A stretch of 64,000 bases of DNA from the NCBI RefSeq assembly GCF_003020125.1, contig NZ_PYFW01000001.1, positions 1,240,001 to 1,304,000 of the forward strand, written 5' to 3'. The position numbers and the translations under genes were made by a program. The DNA is from Bradyrhizobium sp. MOS003 (GTDB lineage Bacteria; Pseudomonadota; Alphaproteobacteria; Rhizobiales; Xanthobacteraceae). Below the pieces are notes generated by a model, which was given only the letters and a program-made list of their open reading frames with translations, made no database searches and was not told the origin of the DNA. Below, piece by piece: positions 55,026 through 63,544 of this stretch (position 1 is the stretch's first letter; each line of letters opens with the position of its first letter).

Positions 55026-56060
55026 ATGAAGACTCTCAGCCTTCTGATCGCGGCCAGCATCGCAGCGCTCATTGCCGTCCCGTCGGCCGTCTCGGCCCAG
55101 CAAAAGACGCTCTACGTCGCCGGCTATGGCGGCTCGTTCGAGAAGACGATCCGCGACGAGGTGATCCCGGGTTTCGAGAAGGAGAACGGCGTCAAGGTCG
55201 AATACGTCGCCGGCAATTCCACCGACACGCTGGCGAAGCTCCAGGCGCAGAAGGGCAATCAGCAGATCGACGTGGCCATCGTCGACGACGGCCCGATGTA
55301 TCAGGCGATCCAGCTCGGCTTCTGCGGCAAGCTCGATGGTCTGCCCGCCGATCTCTACGACACCGCGCGCTTCAAGGACGATCGCGCGGTGGCCATCGGC
55401 ATCGTCGCCACGGGGCTGATGTACAACACCAAGGTTTTCAAGGAGAAGGGCTGGGCGCCGCCGACTTCGTGGAACGACCTCAAGGACACCAAATACGCCA
55501 AGCAGCTGGTGATCCCGCCGATCAACAACACCTACGGTCTCGAAGCGCTGGTGATGCTGTCGAAGATGAACGGCGGCGGCGAGACCAACGTCGATTCCGG
55601 CTTCAAGATCTTCAAGGAACAGATCAATCCGAACGTGCTCGCTTACGAGCCGTCTCCGGGCAAGATGACCGAGCTGTTCCAGTCCGGCCAGGCCGTGATC
55701 GCGGTGTGGGGCACCGGCCGCGTGCAGAGCTTTGCCAATACAGGCTTCCCCGTCGACTTCGTTTACCCGAAGGAAGGTGCTGCGACGCTGCTGACGACGG
55801 CCTGTCCGATCACCAAGCCGAACGCCTCCCCGCTCGCGTCCAGCTTCATCAAGATGCTGCTCGATCCCAAGATCCAGCTCGTGTTGCTGAAGGATTACGG
55901 CTACGGCCCGGTGCTGAAATCGCTGGTGGTGCCGCCGGAGCTCGGCAAGATGGCGCCGATCGGCGAGCGCGCCGCCAAGCTCTATAATCCGGACTGGACC
56001 GTCATCAACGAGAAGCGCGAGGAGTGGACCAAGCGCTGGAATCGCGAGGTCGAGCGTTGA
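55026..56060 (+). CDS. ABC transporter substrate-binding protein, PotD/spermidine type
   Basis: A 344-residue periplasmic binding protein (SBP family 1/6 type). The signal peptide is MKTLSLLIAASIAALIAVPS with cleavage after VSAQ (about residue 25). The mature part starts KTLYVAGYGGSFEKTIRDEVIPGFEKE, typical for PotD-like receptors, and has WNDLKDTKYAKQLVIPPINN. It is the first gene of an importer operon of four genes. Polyamines, amines or amino acid derivatives are possible ligands; the oxidases downstream suggest an amino compound. ATG 55026 follows a GGAG-containing stretch (ttggagatcgg). Confidence 0.92.
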   Translation: MKTLSLLIAASIAALIAVPSAVSAQQKTLYVAGYGGSFEKTIRDEVIPGFEKENGVKVEYVAGNSTDTLAKLQAQKGNQQIDVAIVDDGPMYQAIQLGFCGKLDGLPADLYDTARFKDDRAVAIGIVATGLMYNTKVFKEKGWAPPTSWNDLKDTKYAKQLVIPPINNTYGLEALVMLSKMNGGGETNVDSGFKIFKEQINPNVLAYEPSPGKMTELFQSGQAVIAVWGTGRVQSFANTGFPVDFVYPKEGAATLLTTACPITKPNASPLASSFIKMLLDPKIQLVLLKDYGYGPVLKSLVVPPELGKMAPIGERAAKLYNPDWTVINEKREEWTKRWNREVER

Positions 56061-56086
56061 TCTGATCGTCGCAGCGGAGACAGCGT

Positions 56087-57127
56087 ATGGCCTATCTCGA
56101 GCTCGATCGGGTCGCCAAGCAGTTCGGGGCGCAGACTGTGGTCGACGACTTCAGTCTCGCCGTGGGCAAGGGGGAGTTCATCTCCTTCCTCGGCCCCTCC
56201 GGCTGCGGCAAGACCACGACCCTGCAGATGATCGCGGGCTTCCTCGATCCCACTCGCGGCGCGATCCGCCTGGAGGACAAGGATCTGACCGCGGTCCATC
56301 CGGCCAAGCGCGGGCTCGGCATCGTGTTCCAGAGCTACGCGCTGTTTCCGCACATGACCGCGGCGGAAAATGTCGCCTTCGGTCTCGAGATGCGCAACGT
56401 GCCGCGAGCCGAGCGAGCCGAGCGCGTTCGTGCCGCGCTGGCGATGGTCGGCCTCGCCGGCTTCGAGGACCGCCATCCACGCCGCATGTCAGGCGGCCAG
56501 CAGCAGCGTGTGGCACTGGCGCGTGCGCTGGTGATCAAGCCGAGCGTGCTCCTGCTCGACGAACCCTTGTCCAACCTCGACGCCAAGCTGCGCGAGGAGA
56601 TGCAGATCGAGCTGCGCCAGATCCAGCGCACCATCGGCACCACCACCATCCTCGTCACCCACGACCAGAACGAGGCGATGTCGCTGTCCGACCGCATCGT
56701 GGTGATGAGCCAGGGCAAGATCGAGCAGATCGGCACGCCGCAGGAGACGTACGAGAAGCCAGCCTCGGCCTTCGTCTCGCAATTCCTTGGCAAGACCAAC
56801 GATTTTGCCGCGGCGGTCGATCGAACCGCCACACCAGCGCAGGTGGCGGCGGGTTCCTGGAGCGCGCCGGCCCCGGCGGGCCTCAGCGGCCCCGTCACCG
56901 TCAGCGTTCGCCCTGAACGGATCGGCTTCGGCGATACCGGTCTTAGCGCAAAGATCATCACGCGTATCTTTCAGGGCAATCACTGGCTGTTCCAGTGCGA
57001 CAGCGAATGCGGCACGGCGATCGTGATCCGCCAGAACGACGGACAGGCGCAGCCGGTCGAGGGTGATGCGGTTCGCCTCACCTGGCGGACCGAGGATATG
57101 AGCGTGCGCGCGAGGGCTGGCGCATGA
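56087..57127 (+). CDS. ABC transporter ATP-binding protein, PotA type
   Basis: A 346-residue ATPase. Walker A is LGPSGCGKTTTLQMIAG, the signature [16 protein letters not shown], and Walker B VLLLDEPLSNLDAKLREEM, followed by LVTHDQNEAMSLSDRI. The C-terminal third (about 240-346) is the TOBE regulatory domain (VTVSVRPERIGFG) seen in PotA, CysA and related importers. Its start lies 26 bases after the binding-protein stop, and its stop overlaps the first permease start (ATGA). It energises the two permeases that follow. Confidence 0.95.
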   Translation: MAYLELDRVAKQFGAQTVVDDFSLAVGKGEFISFLGPSGCGKTTTLQMIAGFLDPTRGAIRLEDKDLTAVHPAKRGLGIVFQSYALFPHMTAAENVAFGLEMRNVPRAERAERVRAALAMVGLAGFEDRHPRRMSGGQQQRVALARALVIKPSVLLLDEPLSNLDAKLREEMQIELRQIQRTIGTTTILVTHDQNEAMSLSDRIVVMSQGKIEQIGTPQETYEKPASAFVSQFLGKTNDFAAAVDRTATPAQVAAGSWSAPAPAGLSGPVTVSVRPERIGFGDTGLSAKIITRIFQGNHWLFQCDSECGTAIVIRQNDGQAQPVEGDAVRLTWRTEDMSVRARAGA

Positions 57128-57999
57128 GCGCGGTCGCCGAGGAACGCGACGCGCGTGCGCCCTGGGCGCTGGCGGCGCCCGCCCTGATGCTGTTCGTGGG
57201 CGTGCTGCTGATTCCGCTGGCAATGACCGTGATGCTCTCGTTCCACGACTGGGGCCAGTACAAGGGCATCGAGCCGGTCTTCATCCTCAAGAACTGGCAC
57301 GAGATCGCGACCGATCCCTATTACGCCGAGATGTTCTGGCGGACCTTTCGCATTGCGATCCTGACCACGCTGCTCACCGCATTGCTGGGCGCACCGGAGG
57401 CCTACATCCTCAACCGCATGGATGGTCGCTGGAAGAGCTTCTTCCTGCTCGTCATCCTCGGTCCGCTGCTGATTTCCGTGGTGGCGCGCACGCTCGGCTG
57501 GGCACTGCTGTTCGGCGGCAATAACGGCCTCGTCAACAAGCTGCTGATGTCGGCAGGCGTGATCCGCTCGCCAATTCCGTTCATGTTCACCGAAACAGGC
57601 ATGGTGATCGCGCTCGCGCATGTCATGATGCCGTTCATGGTGCTGTCGGTGTGGGCGGCGCTGCAGCGGCTCGATCCGCAGATCGAGAACGCGGCGATGT
57701 CCCTCGGCGCGGGCCCGATCACGACCATCCGCCGCATCATCATGCCGCAGATCATGCCGGGCGTGCTGTCGGGTGCGATCATCGTGTTCTCGCTCTCGGC
57801 CAGTGCGTTCGCGACGCCGGCGATCATCGGCGGCCGCCGGCTCAAGGTCGCGGCGACGCTGGCCTATGACGAGTTTCTCAACACGTTGAACTGGCCGCTC
57901 GGTGCTGCGGTCGCAACGCTCCTGCTGGTCGCGCTGGTCTTGATCGTCGTCGGGAGCAACGCACTGATCGAGCGGCGTTACGCGGAGGTGTTCCGATGA
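57124..57999 (+). CDS. ABC transporter permease, PotB type
   Basis: A 291-residue inner-membrane permease with six predicted helices. The first is PALMLFVGVLLIPLAMTVML. The core carries FRIAILTTLLTALLGAPEAYIL and the EAA-type loop ENAAMSLGAGPITTIRRIIMPQIMPG that contacts the ATPase. It pairs with the PotC-type permease encoded next; its start and end both overlap neighbours by 4 bases. GTG/ATG alternatives inside are not favoured, since ATG 57124 is in the ATGA overlap. The substrate follows the binding protein. Confidence 0.94.
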   Translation: MSAVAEERDARAPWALAAPALMLFVGVLLIPLAMTVMLSFHDWGQYKGIEPVFILKNWHEIATDPYYAEMFWRTFRIAILTTLLTALLGAPEAYILNRMDGRWKSFFLLVILGPLLISVVARTLGWALLFGGNNGLVNKLLMSAGVIRSPIPFMFTETGMVIALAHVMMPFMVLSVWAALQRLDPQIENAAMSLGAGPITTIRRIIMPQIMPGVLSGAIIVFSLSASAFATPAIIGGRRLKVAATLAYDEFLNTLNWPLGAAVATLLLVALVLIVVGSNALIERRYAEVFR

Positions 58000-58805
58000 G
58001 ACGGAACGGTCCGCTCGCGCTGGTCTTCCATACTTTCTTCGTCATCGTGATGGTGGCGCCGATCCTGGTAGTCTGCCTCGTCGCCTTCACGCCCGAGGGA
58101 TTCCTCTCGCTGCCGACCAACGGCTTCTCGTTGCGCTGGTTCAGGGCGATCGCGAACTACCCCGAATTCATCCATGCCTTCTGGGTCAGCCTTGGCCTCG
58201 GCGCCCTCTCGTCCTTCGTGGCGCTGCTGTTTGCCGTGCCGGCGGCGCTGGCGATCGCGCGCTATCGCTTCCGTGGCCGCGATGCGCTCGCCGCGCTGTT
58301 CCTGTCTCCGCTGATGATCCCGCATGTCGTGCTCGGCATCGCCTTCCTGCGCTTCTTCACCTCGGCCGGCCTCGGCGGCAGTTTCGCCGCGCTGATCATC
58401 GCGCACGTCATCATCGTGTTTCCGTTCGCGTTGCGGCTGACGCTGGCGGCGGCGACCGGCATGGACCGCACGATCGAGATCGCGGCGGTCTCGCTTGGCG
58501 CCGGGGGCTGGACGCTGTTTCGCCGCGTGACCTTGCCGCTAATCCTGCCCGGCGTCATCAGCGGTTGGGCGCTCGCCTTCATCCAGTCCTTCGACGATCT
58601 CACCATGACCGTCTTCCTCGCCGCACCCGGCACCGAAACGTTGCCGGTGCGCATGTTCCTTTATATCCAGGACAACATCGATCCGCTGGTGACGTCGGTC
58701 TCGGCTTGCGTGATCGCTGTGACCATGACCGCCCTCATTCTGCTCGATCGCTTCTACGGGCTCGACCGTGTGCTCGCCGGCAAGAGTGGCGACGCCGGAC
58801 GATAG
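57996..58805 (+). CDS. ABC transporter permease, PotC type
   Basis: A 269-residue permease with six predicted helices: VFHTFFVIVMVAPILVVCLVAF first, then the core from FWVSLGLGALSSFVALLF. The EAA loop is EIAAVSLGAGGWTLFRRVTLPLILPG. FTPEGFLSLPTNGFSLRWF after the first helix is typical of PotC/PhnE-like permeases. It overlaps the PotB-type gene by 4 bases and ends 8 bases before the FAD oxidase gene, so transporter and oxidase are in one operon. Confidence 0.94.
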   Translation: MRRNGPLALVFHTFFVIVMVAPILVVCLVAFTPEGFLSLPTNGFSLRWFRAIANYPEFIHAFWVSLGLGALSSFVALLFAVPAALAIARYRFRGRDALAALFLSPLMIPHVVLGIAFLRFFTSAGLGGSFAALIIAHVIIVFPFALRLTLAAATGMDRTIEIAAVSLGAGGWTLFRRVTLPLILPGVISGWALAFIQSFDDLTMTVFLAAPGTETLPVRMFLYIQDNIDPLVTSVSACVIAVTMTALILLDRFYGLDRVLAGKSGDAGR

Positions 58806-58813
58806 GAGAAACC

Positions 58814-59950
58814 ATGCGAACGGATTATGACGTCGCCGTCGTCGGCGGCGGGTTGCTCGGCTCCGCCATTGCCTGGGGCCTTGGCCGGCTTGGCAAGAAA
58901 GTGGCCGTGCTTGACGAAGGCGACATCACCAAACGCGCCTCGCGCGCGAATTTCGCGCTGGTCTGGGTGCAGAGCAAGGGCCTCGGGATGCCGGCCTATA
59001 CGGTCTGGACCGTGCAGGCGTCGCAGGCGTGGAGCAAGCTTGCTTCCGAGCTGAAGCTGCAGACTGGACTCGATGTCGCGCTCCAGCAGAACGGCGGCTT
59101 CCATCTCACGCTCGGCGAGGACGAATTCGGCCAGCGCACCGACCTGGTCAAGCGCATGCACAACCAGACCGGTGCTGCCGACTACAAGATGGAGATGCTC
59201 TCCGCATCCGAGGTGAAGAAGTCGCTGCCGCTGATCGGGCCGGAAGTTTCCGGCGGCAGCTATTGTCCGCTCGACGGCCACGTCAATTCGCTGCGGACAT
59301 TTCGCGCGTTCCATACCGGCTTCAGGGACTTCGGCATCGACTATTTTCCGGAGCGGCCGGTCTCTGCGATCAGCAAGAACGGTGGCGAGTTCAGCCTGAC
59401 GACGCCGAAGGGCGAGCTGCGCGCCGCAAAGGTCGTGCTCGCAGCCGGCAATGCCAATCAGACGCTCGCGCCGATGGTCGGCCTCTACGCGCCGATGGGT
59501 CCCACGCGCGGCCAGGTCGTCGTGACCGAGCGTACCATGCCGTTCCTCCCGCATCCCCTGACCACGATCCGCCAGACCGACGAGGGCACGGTGATGATCG
59601 GCGACAGCAAGGAGGACGAGCTCGACGATCGCGCGCTGAAGCATTCGATCAGCGCGGTGATGACCGATCGCGCGCAGCGCATGTTCCCGCATCTTTCGCG
59701 GCTCAATGTGGTCAGGAGCTGGGCCGGCATCCGCGTCATGCCGCAGGACGGCTTTCCGATCTACGACCAATCGGAGACCCATCCGGGTGCCTTCGTCGCT
59801 TGCTGCCATTCCGGCGTGACGCTCGCCTCCAACCACGCCTTCGAGATCGCGCGCATGGTGGCGCAGGGCGCGCTCGAGCCGGAGCTGGTCGGCGCGTTCT
59901 CCGCGAGCCGCTTTGGCGGCGCGGGCGCCGCGAACAGTAGCGGCTATTAG
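58814..59950 (+). CDS. FAD-dependent amine/D-amino acid oxidase (DadA-like), first copy
   Basis: A 378-residue flavoprotein of the DAO family. The FAD-binding motif is DVAVVGGGLLGSAIAWGLGRLG at residues 5-26, with Glu/Asp closing strand 2 (VLDEGD). A DAO-type barrel follows, and the C-terminal FAD loop is WAGIRVMPQDGFPIYDQSE. Such enzymes oxidise the C-N bond of secondary amines or D-amino acids to an imine. ATG 58814 has AGGAGA at 6 bases; the longer frame from 58565 runs through the permease gene in another frame. It is distinct from the second DadA-like enzyme at 61686. The downstream ferredoxin gene starts 27 bases later. Confidence 0.9.
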   Translation: MRTDYDVAVVGGGLLGSAIAWGLGRLGKKVAVLDEGDITKRASRANFALVWVQSKGLGMPAYTVWTVQASQAWSKLASELKLQTGLDVALQQNGGFHLTLGEDEFGQRTDLVKRMHNQTGAADYKMEMLSASEVKKSLPLIGPEVSGGSYCPLDGHVNSLRTFRAFHTGFRDFGIDYFPERPVSAISKNGGEFSLTTPKGELRAAKVVLAAGNANQTLAPMVGLYAPMGPTRGQVVVTERTMPFLPHPLTTIRQTDEGTVMIGDSKEDELDDRALKHSISAVMTDRAQRMFPHLSRLNVVRSWAGIRVMPQDGFPIYDQSETHPGAFVACCHSGVTLASNHAFEIARMVAQGALEPELVGAFSASRFGGAGAANSSGY

Positions 59951-59977
59951 AGATATCAAGGAGCCCAGAGGCATCCC

Positions 59978-60274
59978 ATGTTCAAGCGATCCGAACAGGA
60001 CAAACGTCCGCAGGTGCAGATCTTCGTCGACGGCGTCGCCGTCGCGGCGCGGCAGGGCGACACTGTCTCCGCCGCACTGCTCGCTTCCGGCGTTGACGCA
60101 CGTCGCGCGACGGCGGTGAGCGGTGTGCCGCGTCTGCCCTATTGCATGATGGGCGTGTGCTTCGACTGCCTCGTCACCATCGACGGCATCGGCAACCGCC
60201 AAGGCTGCCTTGTGCCTGTGGCCGAGGGCATGCAAATCGAAATTCAGAAGGGCAAGCGGGAGATCGGACGATGA
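59978..60274 (+). CDS. 2Fe-2S ferredoxin-like subunit (HcnA/opine oxidase small subunit type)
   Basis: A 98-residue iron-sulfur protein. The cysteine set is YCMMGVCFDCLVTID followed by GC (RQGCLVPV), the pattern of the small subunit of heterotrimeric oxidases such as HcnA, and of the SoxD/SarD-like N-terminal 2Fe-2S modules. FVDGVAVAARQGDTVSAALLASG is the usual lead-in. It overlaps the next gene start by 4 bases (ATGA). It would pass electrons between the two flavin subunits encoded downstream. Confidence 0.88.
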   Translation: MFKRSEQDKRPQVQIFVDGVAVAARQGDTVSAALLASGVDARRATAVSGVPRLPYCMMGVCFDCLVTIDGIGNRQGCLVPVAEGMQIEIQKGKREIGR

Positions 60275-61689
60275 CTGTGGCTCCCAAGCGCGAGGACTAT
60301 GACGTCGTGGTGATCGGCGCCGGGCCCGCGGGCCTCGCGGCTGCGGCGACCGCCGCTGAAGCTGGCCTTTCGACGCTGCTGCTCGACGAGAATATCGGCC
60401 CGGGCGGTCAGGTGTTTCGCGCCATCTCCTCGACGCCGGTGACCGATCGCAACCAACTCGGCGCCGATTATTGGGGCGGTGCCGACCTCGTGCAGGCGCT
60501 GCGCGCGAGCAACGCGGAGGTCATTCATCGCGCCACGGTCTGGAGCCTCGACCGCAATCTCGATATCGCCGTCTCGATCGGCGGCGCATCCGCCTTCGTC
60601 AAGGCGAAGCGCGTGATCCTCGCGACCGGCGCGCTGGAACGGCCGTTCCCGATTCCCGGCTGGACGCTGCCGGGCGTGATGACCGCGGGTGCCGCGCAGA
60701 CCATGCTGAAATCATCGGCGCTGGTGCCGGATGGGCGCACAGTCATCGCGGGGCAGGGGCCCCTGCTGTGGTTGCTCGCCGCGCAGATCCTGCGCCTTGG
60801 CGGTCGCATCGACCGTATCCTCGATACGACCGAACGTGGCAATTATTTCGCCGCCCTGCCGCACGCCTTTGCCTTCCTGACGTCGCCTTATTTCGCCAAG
60901 GGCCTGTCGATGATGCGCGAAGTGAAGGCGAAGGTGCAGGTCGTCTCCGGCGTCACCGAGCTTGCTGCGGCCGGTGATGGTCAACTCGCGAGTGTGAGTT
61001 ATGTCACCGGCGGCAAGCGTGAGACCATTCCCGCAGAGCTTCTTTTGCTGCATCAGGGCGTCGTGCCAAACGTCAATCTGGCGATGTCCGCTGACGTCGA
61101 ACATCGCTGGGACGATCTGCAGCTGTGCTGGTCGCCGGTGCTCGATACGAACGGCAACTCGTCGGTCGCCGGCATTGCGATTGCCGGTGATGGTGCCGGC
61201 ATCGGCGGTGCGAACGCAGCAGTGGTTCGTGGACGCATCGCGGCGCGTGCAGCGGTCGAAGCGTTGGCACCCGCGGCTGCTGCGAAGCTGCCGTCGATGG
61301 CAGCTTTGCGCGCCGATCTCGCCAAGGCCGAGCGCGGCCGCGTGTTCCTCGACACGCTGTTCCGTCCCGCGCCGCAGTTCCGTATTCCCTCCGGTGACAC
61401 CATCGTGTGCCGCTGCGAGGAGGTTACGGCAAAGGACGTGCTCGATTCCGTCGCGATCGGCGCAACCGGGCCGAACCAGCTCAAGGCCTATCGCCGCACC
61501 GGCATGGGCCCGTGCCAGGGCCGGCTCTGCGGCCTCACCGTCACGGAGCTGATGGCGCAAGCGCGCGGCAAGAGCCCGCAGGAGATCGGCTATTACCGCC
61601 TGCGTGCGCCCGTGAAGCCGATCACGCTTGCCGAGCTCGCTGCCGTTCCGAAGAGCGAGGCCGACGTCAAGGCAGTGGTGCGCGGATGA
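60271..61689 (+). CDS. NAD(P)/FAD-dependent oxidase subunit with C-terminal BFD-like 2Fe-2S domain (HcnB/OoxA type)
   Basis: A 472-residue flavoprotein. The first dinucleotide motif is DVVVIGAGPAGLAAAATAAEAG, a second is in RTVIAGQGPLLWLLAAQIL, and the conserved LPGVMTAGAAQTMLK joins them. The C-terminal part is a BFD-like iron-sulfur domain: VCRCEEVTAKDVLDSV and GMGPCQGRLCG, with four cysteines. This is the architecture of the A subunit of octopine/nopaline oxidases and of HcnB. It would accept electrons from the DadA-like subunit. It overlaps both neighbours by 4 bases. Confidence 0.92.
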   Translation: MTVAPKREDYDVVVIGAGPAGLAAAATAAEAGLSTLLLDENIGPGGQVFRAISSTPVTDRNQLGADYWGGADLVQALRASNAEVIHRATVWSLDRNLDIAVSIGGASAFVKAKRVILATGALERPFPIPGWTLPGVMTAGAAQTMLKSSALVPDGRTVIAGQGPLLWLLAAQILRLGGRIDRILDTTERGNYFAALPHAFAFLTSPYFAKGLSMMREVKAKVQVVSGVTELAAAGDGQLASVSYVTGGKRETIPAELLLLHQGVVPNVNLAMSADVEHRWDDLQLCWSPVLDTNGNSSVAGIAIAGDGAGIGGANAAVVRGRIAARAAVEALAPAAAAKLPSMAALRADLAKAERGRVFLDTLFRPAPQFRIPSGDTIVCRCEEVTAKDVLDSVAIGATGPNQLKAYRRTGMGPCQGRLCGLTVTELMAQARGKSPQEIGYYRLRAPVKPITLAELAAVPKSEADVKAVVRG

Positions 61690-62813
61690 GCCGAAACGTG
61701 GATGCGATCGTCGTCGGCGGCGGCATCCACGGATGCTCGACGGCGCTGCATCTGTGCCTCGCCGGCCTGAAGCCGGTGCTGATCGAGAAGGACTATGCCG
61801 GCCGCCATGCGTCCGGCGTCAACGCCGGCGGTGTCCGGCAGCTCGCCCGGCATATCCCTGAAATCCCGCTCTCGATCCGCTCGATGGGAATCTGGGAGAA
61901 GATCAAGGATCTTCTCGACGACGATTGCAGCTTCGAGAGTCACGGCCAGGTGCTGGTCGCCGAGAACGAGGAGGAGCTCGCGGTCTGCCGCGCGCGCGTG
62001 GCCGAACTCAATGCGCTCGGCTTCACCCATGAAGAGCTGATCGACGCGACCGAACTGCGACGGCTGGTGCCGGCGGTTGCCGAGTCCTGTCCCGGGGGCG
62101 TGGTCTCGCGCCGCGACGGCGCCGCCAATCCGGCGCAGGCGACGACGGCGTTCCGGCGCAAGGCCGAACAGCTCGGCGCGACCGTGCGCGAGGGCGTGGC
62201 GGCCAGCAACATCCGATACAGCGACGGCCTCTGGTACGTCGATGTCGGCACCGAGACCTTTGCGGCGCCGGTGCTCGTCAACGCCGCCGGCGCCTGGGCC
62301 GGCAGGATCGCGGCCGCACTCGGCGAGCCGGTGCCGGTCGAGACCGTCGCGCCGATGCTGATGATCACCTCGCGCGTGCCGCACTTCATCGACCCCGTCG
62401 TGATCCTGCGCGGACGCAAACTCTCCTTCAAGCAATTCTCCAACGGCACCGTGCTGATCGGAGGAGGTCATCTCGCAACGCCCTACCAGGATCGCAACGA
62501 GACGGTGCTGGACTGGAAGAGCCTTGCGACCAGCGCGCGCACCGTGTTCGAACTGTTCCCGGTGATGCGCAGCGCGACGATCGTCCGCGCATGGGCCGGC
62601 ATCGAGGCGAAGATGAAGGACGATATTCCCGTGTTCGGGCCGAGCAGCCGTCACAAAGGGCTTTATCATCAGTTCGGGTTCTCGCTGCACGGCTTCCAGC
62701 TCGGCCCCGGCGCCGGCGCCGTGATGGCGGAACTGATCGTCAATGGCGGCAGCCAGACCCGCATCAGCGATCTCGGCATCGACCGCTTCCATCCCACGAC
62801 GCTCGGTGTATGA
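61686..62813 (+). CDS. FAD-dependent oxidase subunit (DadA/HcnC/OoxB type), second copy
   Basis: A 375-residue DAO-family flavoprotein. The FAD motif is DAIVVGGGIHGCSTALHLCLAG at residues 5-26, followed by RHASGVNAGGVRQLARHIPE, the substrate/FAD loop of DadA and sarcosine-oxidase-like proteins. The C-terminal loop is RAWAGIEAKMKDDIPVFGPS with HQFGFSLHGFQLGPGAG. It should be the catalytic subunit of the three-component oxidase whose other subunits lie upstream (overlap of 4 bases). Opines, D-amino acids, glycine or sarcosine derivatives are possible substrates; the binding-protein ligand would decide. Confidence 0.92.
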   Translation: MSRNVDAIVVGGGIHGCSTALHLCLAGLKPVLIEKDYAGRHASGVNAGGVRQLARHIPEIPLSIRSMGIWEKIKDLLDDDCSFESHGQVLVAENEEELAVCRARVAELNALGFTHEELIDATELRRLVPAVAESCPGGVVSRRDGAANPAQATTAFRRKAEQLGATVREGVAASNIRYSDGLWYVDVGTETFAAPVLVNAAGAWAGRIAAALGEPVPVETVAPMLMITSRVPHFIDPVVILRGRKLSFKQFSNGTVLIGGGHLATPYQDRNETVLDWKSLATSARTVFELFPVMRSATIVRAWAGIEAKMKDDIPVFGPSSRHKGLYHQFGFSLHGFQLGPGAGAVMAELIVNGGSQTRISDLGIDRFHPTTLGV

Positions 62814-62854
62814 GGCCAATTTGTCGGATCAATTTCACAACGGGCTCGCTCTAA

Positions 62855-62971
62855 CCTCTCCCGCTTGCGGGGGAGGTCGGCGCGTAGCGCCGGGTGGGAG
62901 CTCTCTCCACACTGGGAGCGTTCGTTGTGGAGACACCCCCACCCCAGCCCTCCCCCGCAAGCGGGAGAGGG
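62855..62971. repeat. Palindromic intergenic repeat, cctctcccgcttgcgggg family, copy 5
   Basis: Left cctctcccgcttgcgggg, internal cggcgcgtagcgccg and right ccctcccccgcaagcgggag. It is very similar to the copies at 20111 and 50559. It sits between the oxidase and RidA genes without ending the same-strand gene order. Confidence 0.82.
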
Positions 62972-63028
62972 AGCGCACCGCCTTCGCGACCTCGACCTAA
63001 TCTCGTCACGCTCTAACAAGAGGACCTC

Positions 63029-63376
63029 ATGAGCATCACCCGCAGCATCCGCACGCCCATCATGCACCGCGCCGTCGAGGCCAATGGCTTCGTTTTCCTC
63101 GGCGGCACCATCGCCGACGACACCTCGGTCTCGATGGGCGATCAGACCCGCAACATCCTCGGCAAGATCGCCGGCTATCTGAAGGAAGCCGGCACCGACA
63201 AGAGCCGAATCGTCAGCGCCTCGATCTTCGTGACCGATCTCTCCAAGAAGAAGGAGATGGACGCGGCCTGGACCGAGTTCTTCGGCGATAATCTGCCGAC
63301 CCGCGCCACTGTCGGCGTCGCCGATCTCGGCGGCAGCGCGCTGATCGAGGTGGTGGTGACCGCGCTCAAGGGCTGA
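63029..63376 (+). CDS. RidA-family reactive imine deaminase
   Basis: A 115-residue YjgF/RidA protein. Key residues are in LPTRATVGVADLGGSALIEVVVTAL, with the Arg and Glu of the active site. VEANGFVFLGGTIADDTS opens the fold and TDKSRIVSASIFVTDLS is also characteristic. RidA trimers hydrolyse enamine/imine intermediates to keto products and ammonia. Its location right after imine-forming oxidases strongly suggests it removes their unstable products. ATG 63029 is preceded by AAGAGGACCTC. It is separated from the oxidase genes by a palindromic repeat. Confidence 0.92.
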   Translation: MSITRSIRTPIMHRAVEANGFVFLGGTIADDTSVSMGDQTRNILGKIAGYLKEAGTDKSRIVSASIFVTDLSKKKEMDAAWTEFFGDNLPTRATVGVADLGGSALIEVVVTALKG

Positions 63377-63544
63377 GCGCGCAGGGCGGAAAAAGGACGG
63401 TAGCGCCGAACGCGCTGCCGTTCCTCGGCCGCCTTGATCTCGCCCTCCAATCGAATTACTTAGAGAGAACTTCAACCAGGAACTTCGCACCCATGGATTT
63501 CACCCCGACCGCAACGCCCATCCGCCTTGCTCACGGGGAATTCC

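Noticed and set aside
20111..62971. CRISPR array formed by the repeated cctctcccgc elements
   Set aside because: Copies are kilobases apart, are palindromic units and have no regular spacers or cas genes.
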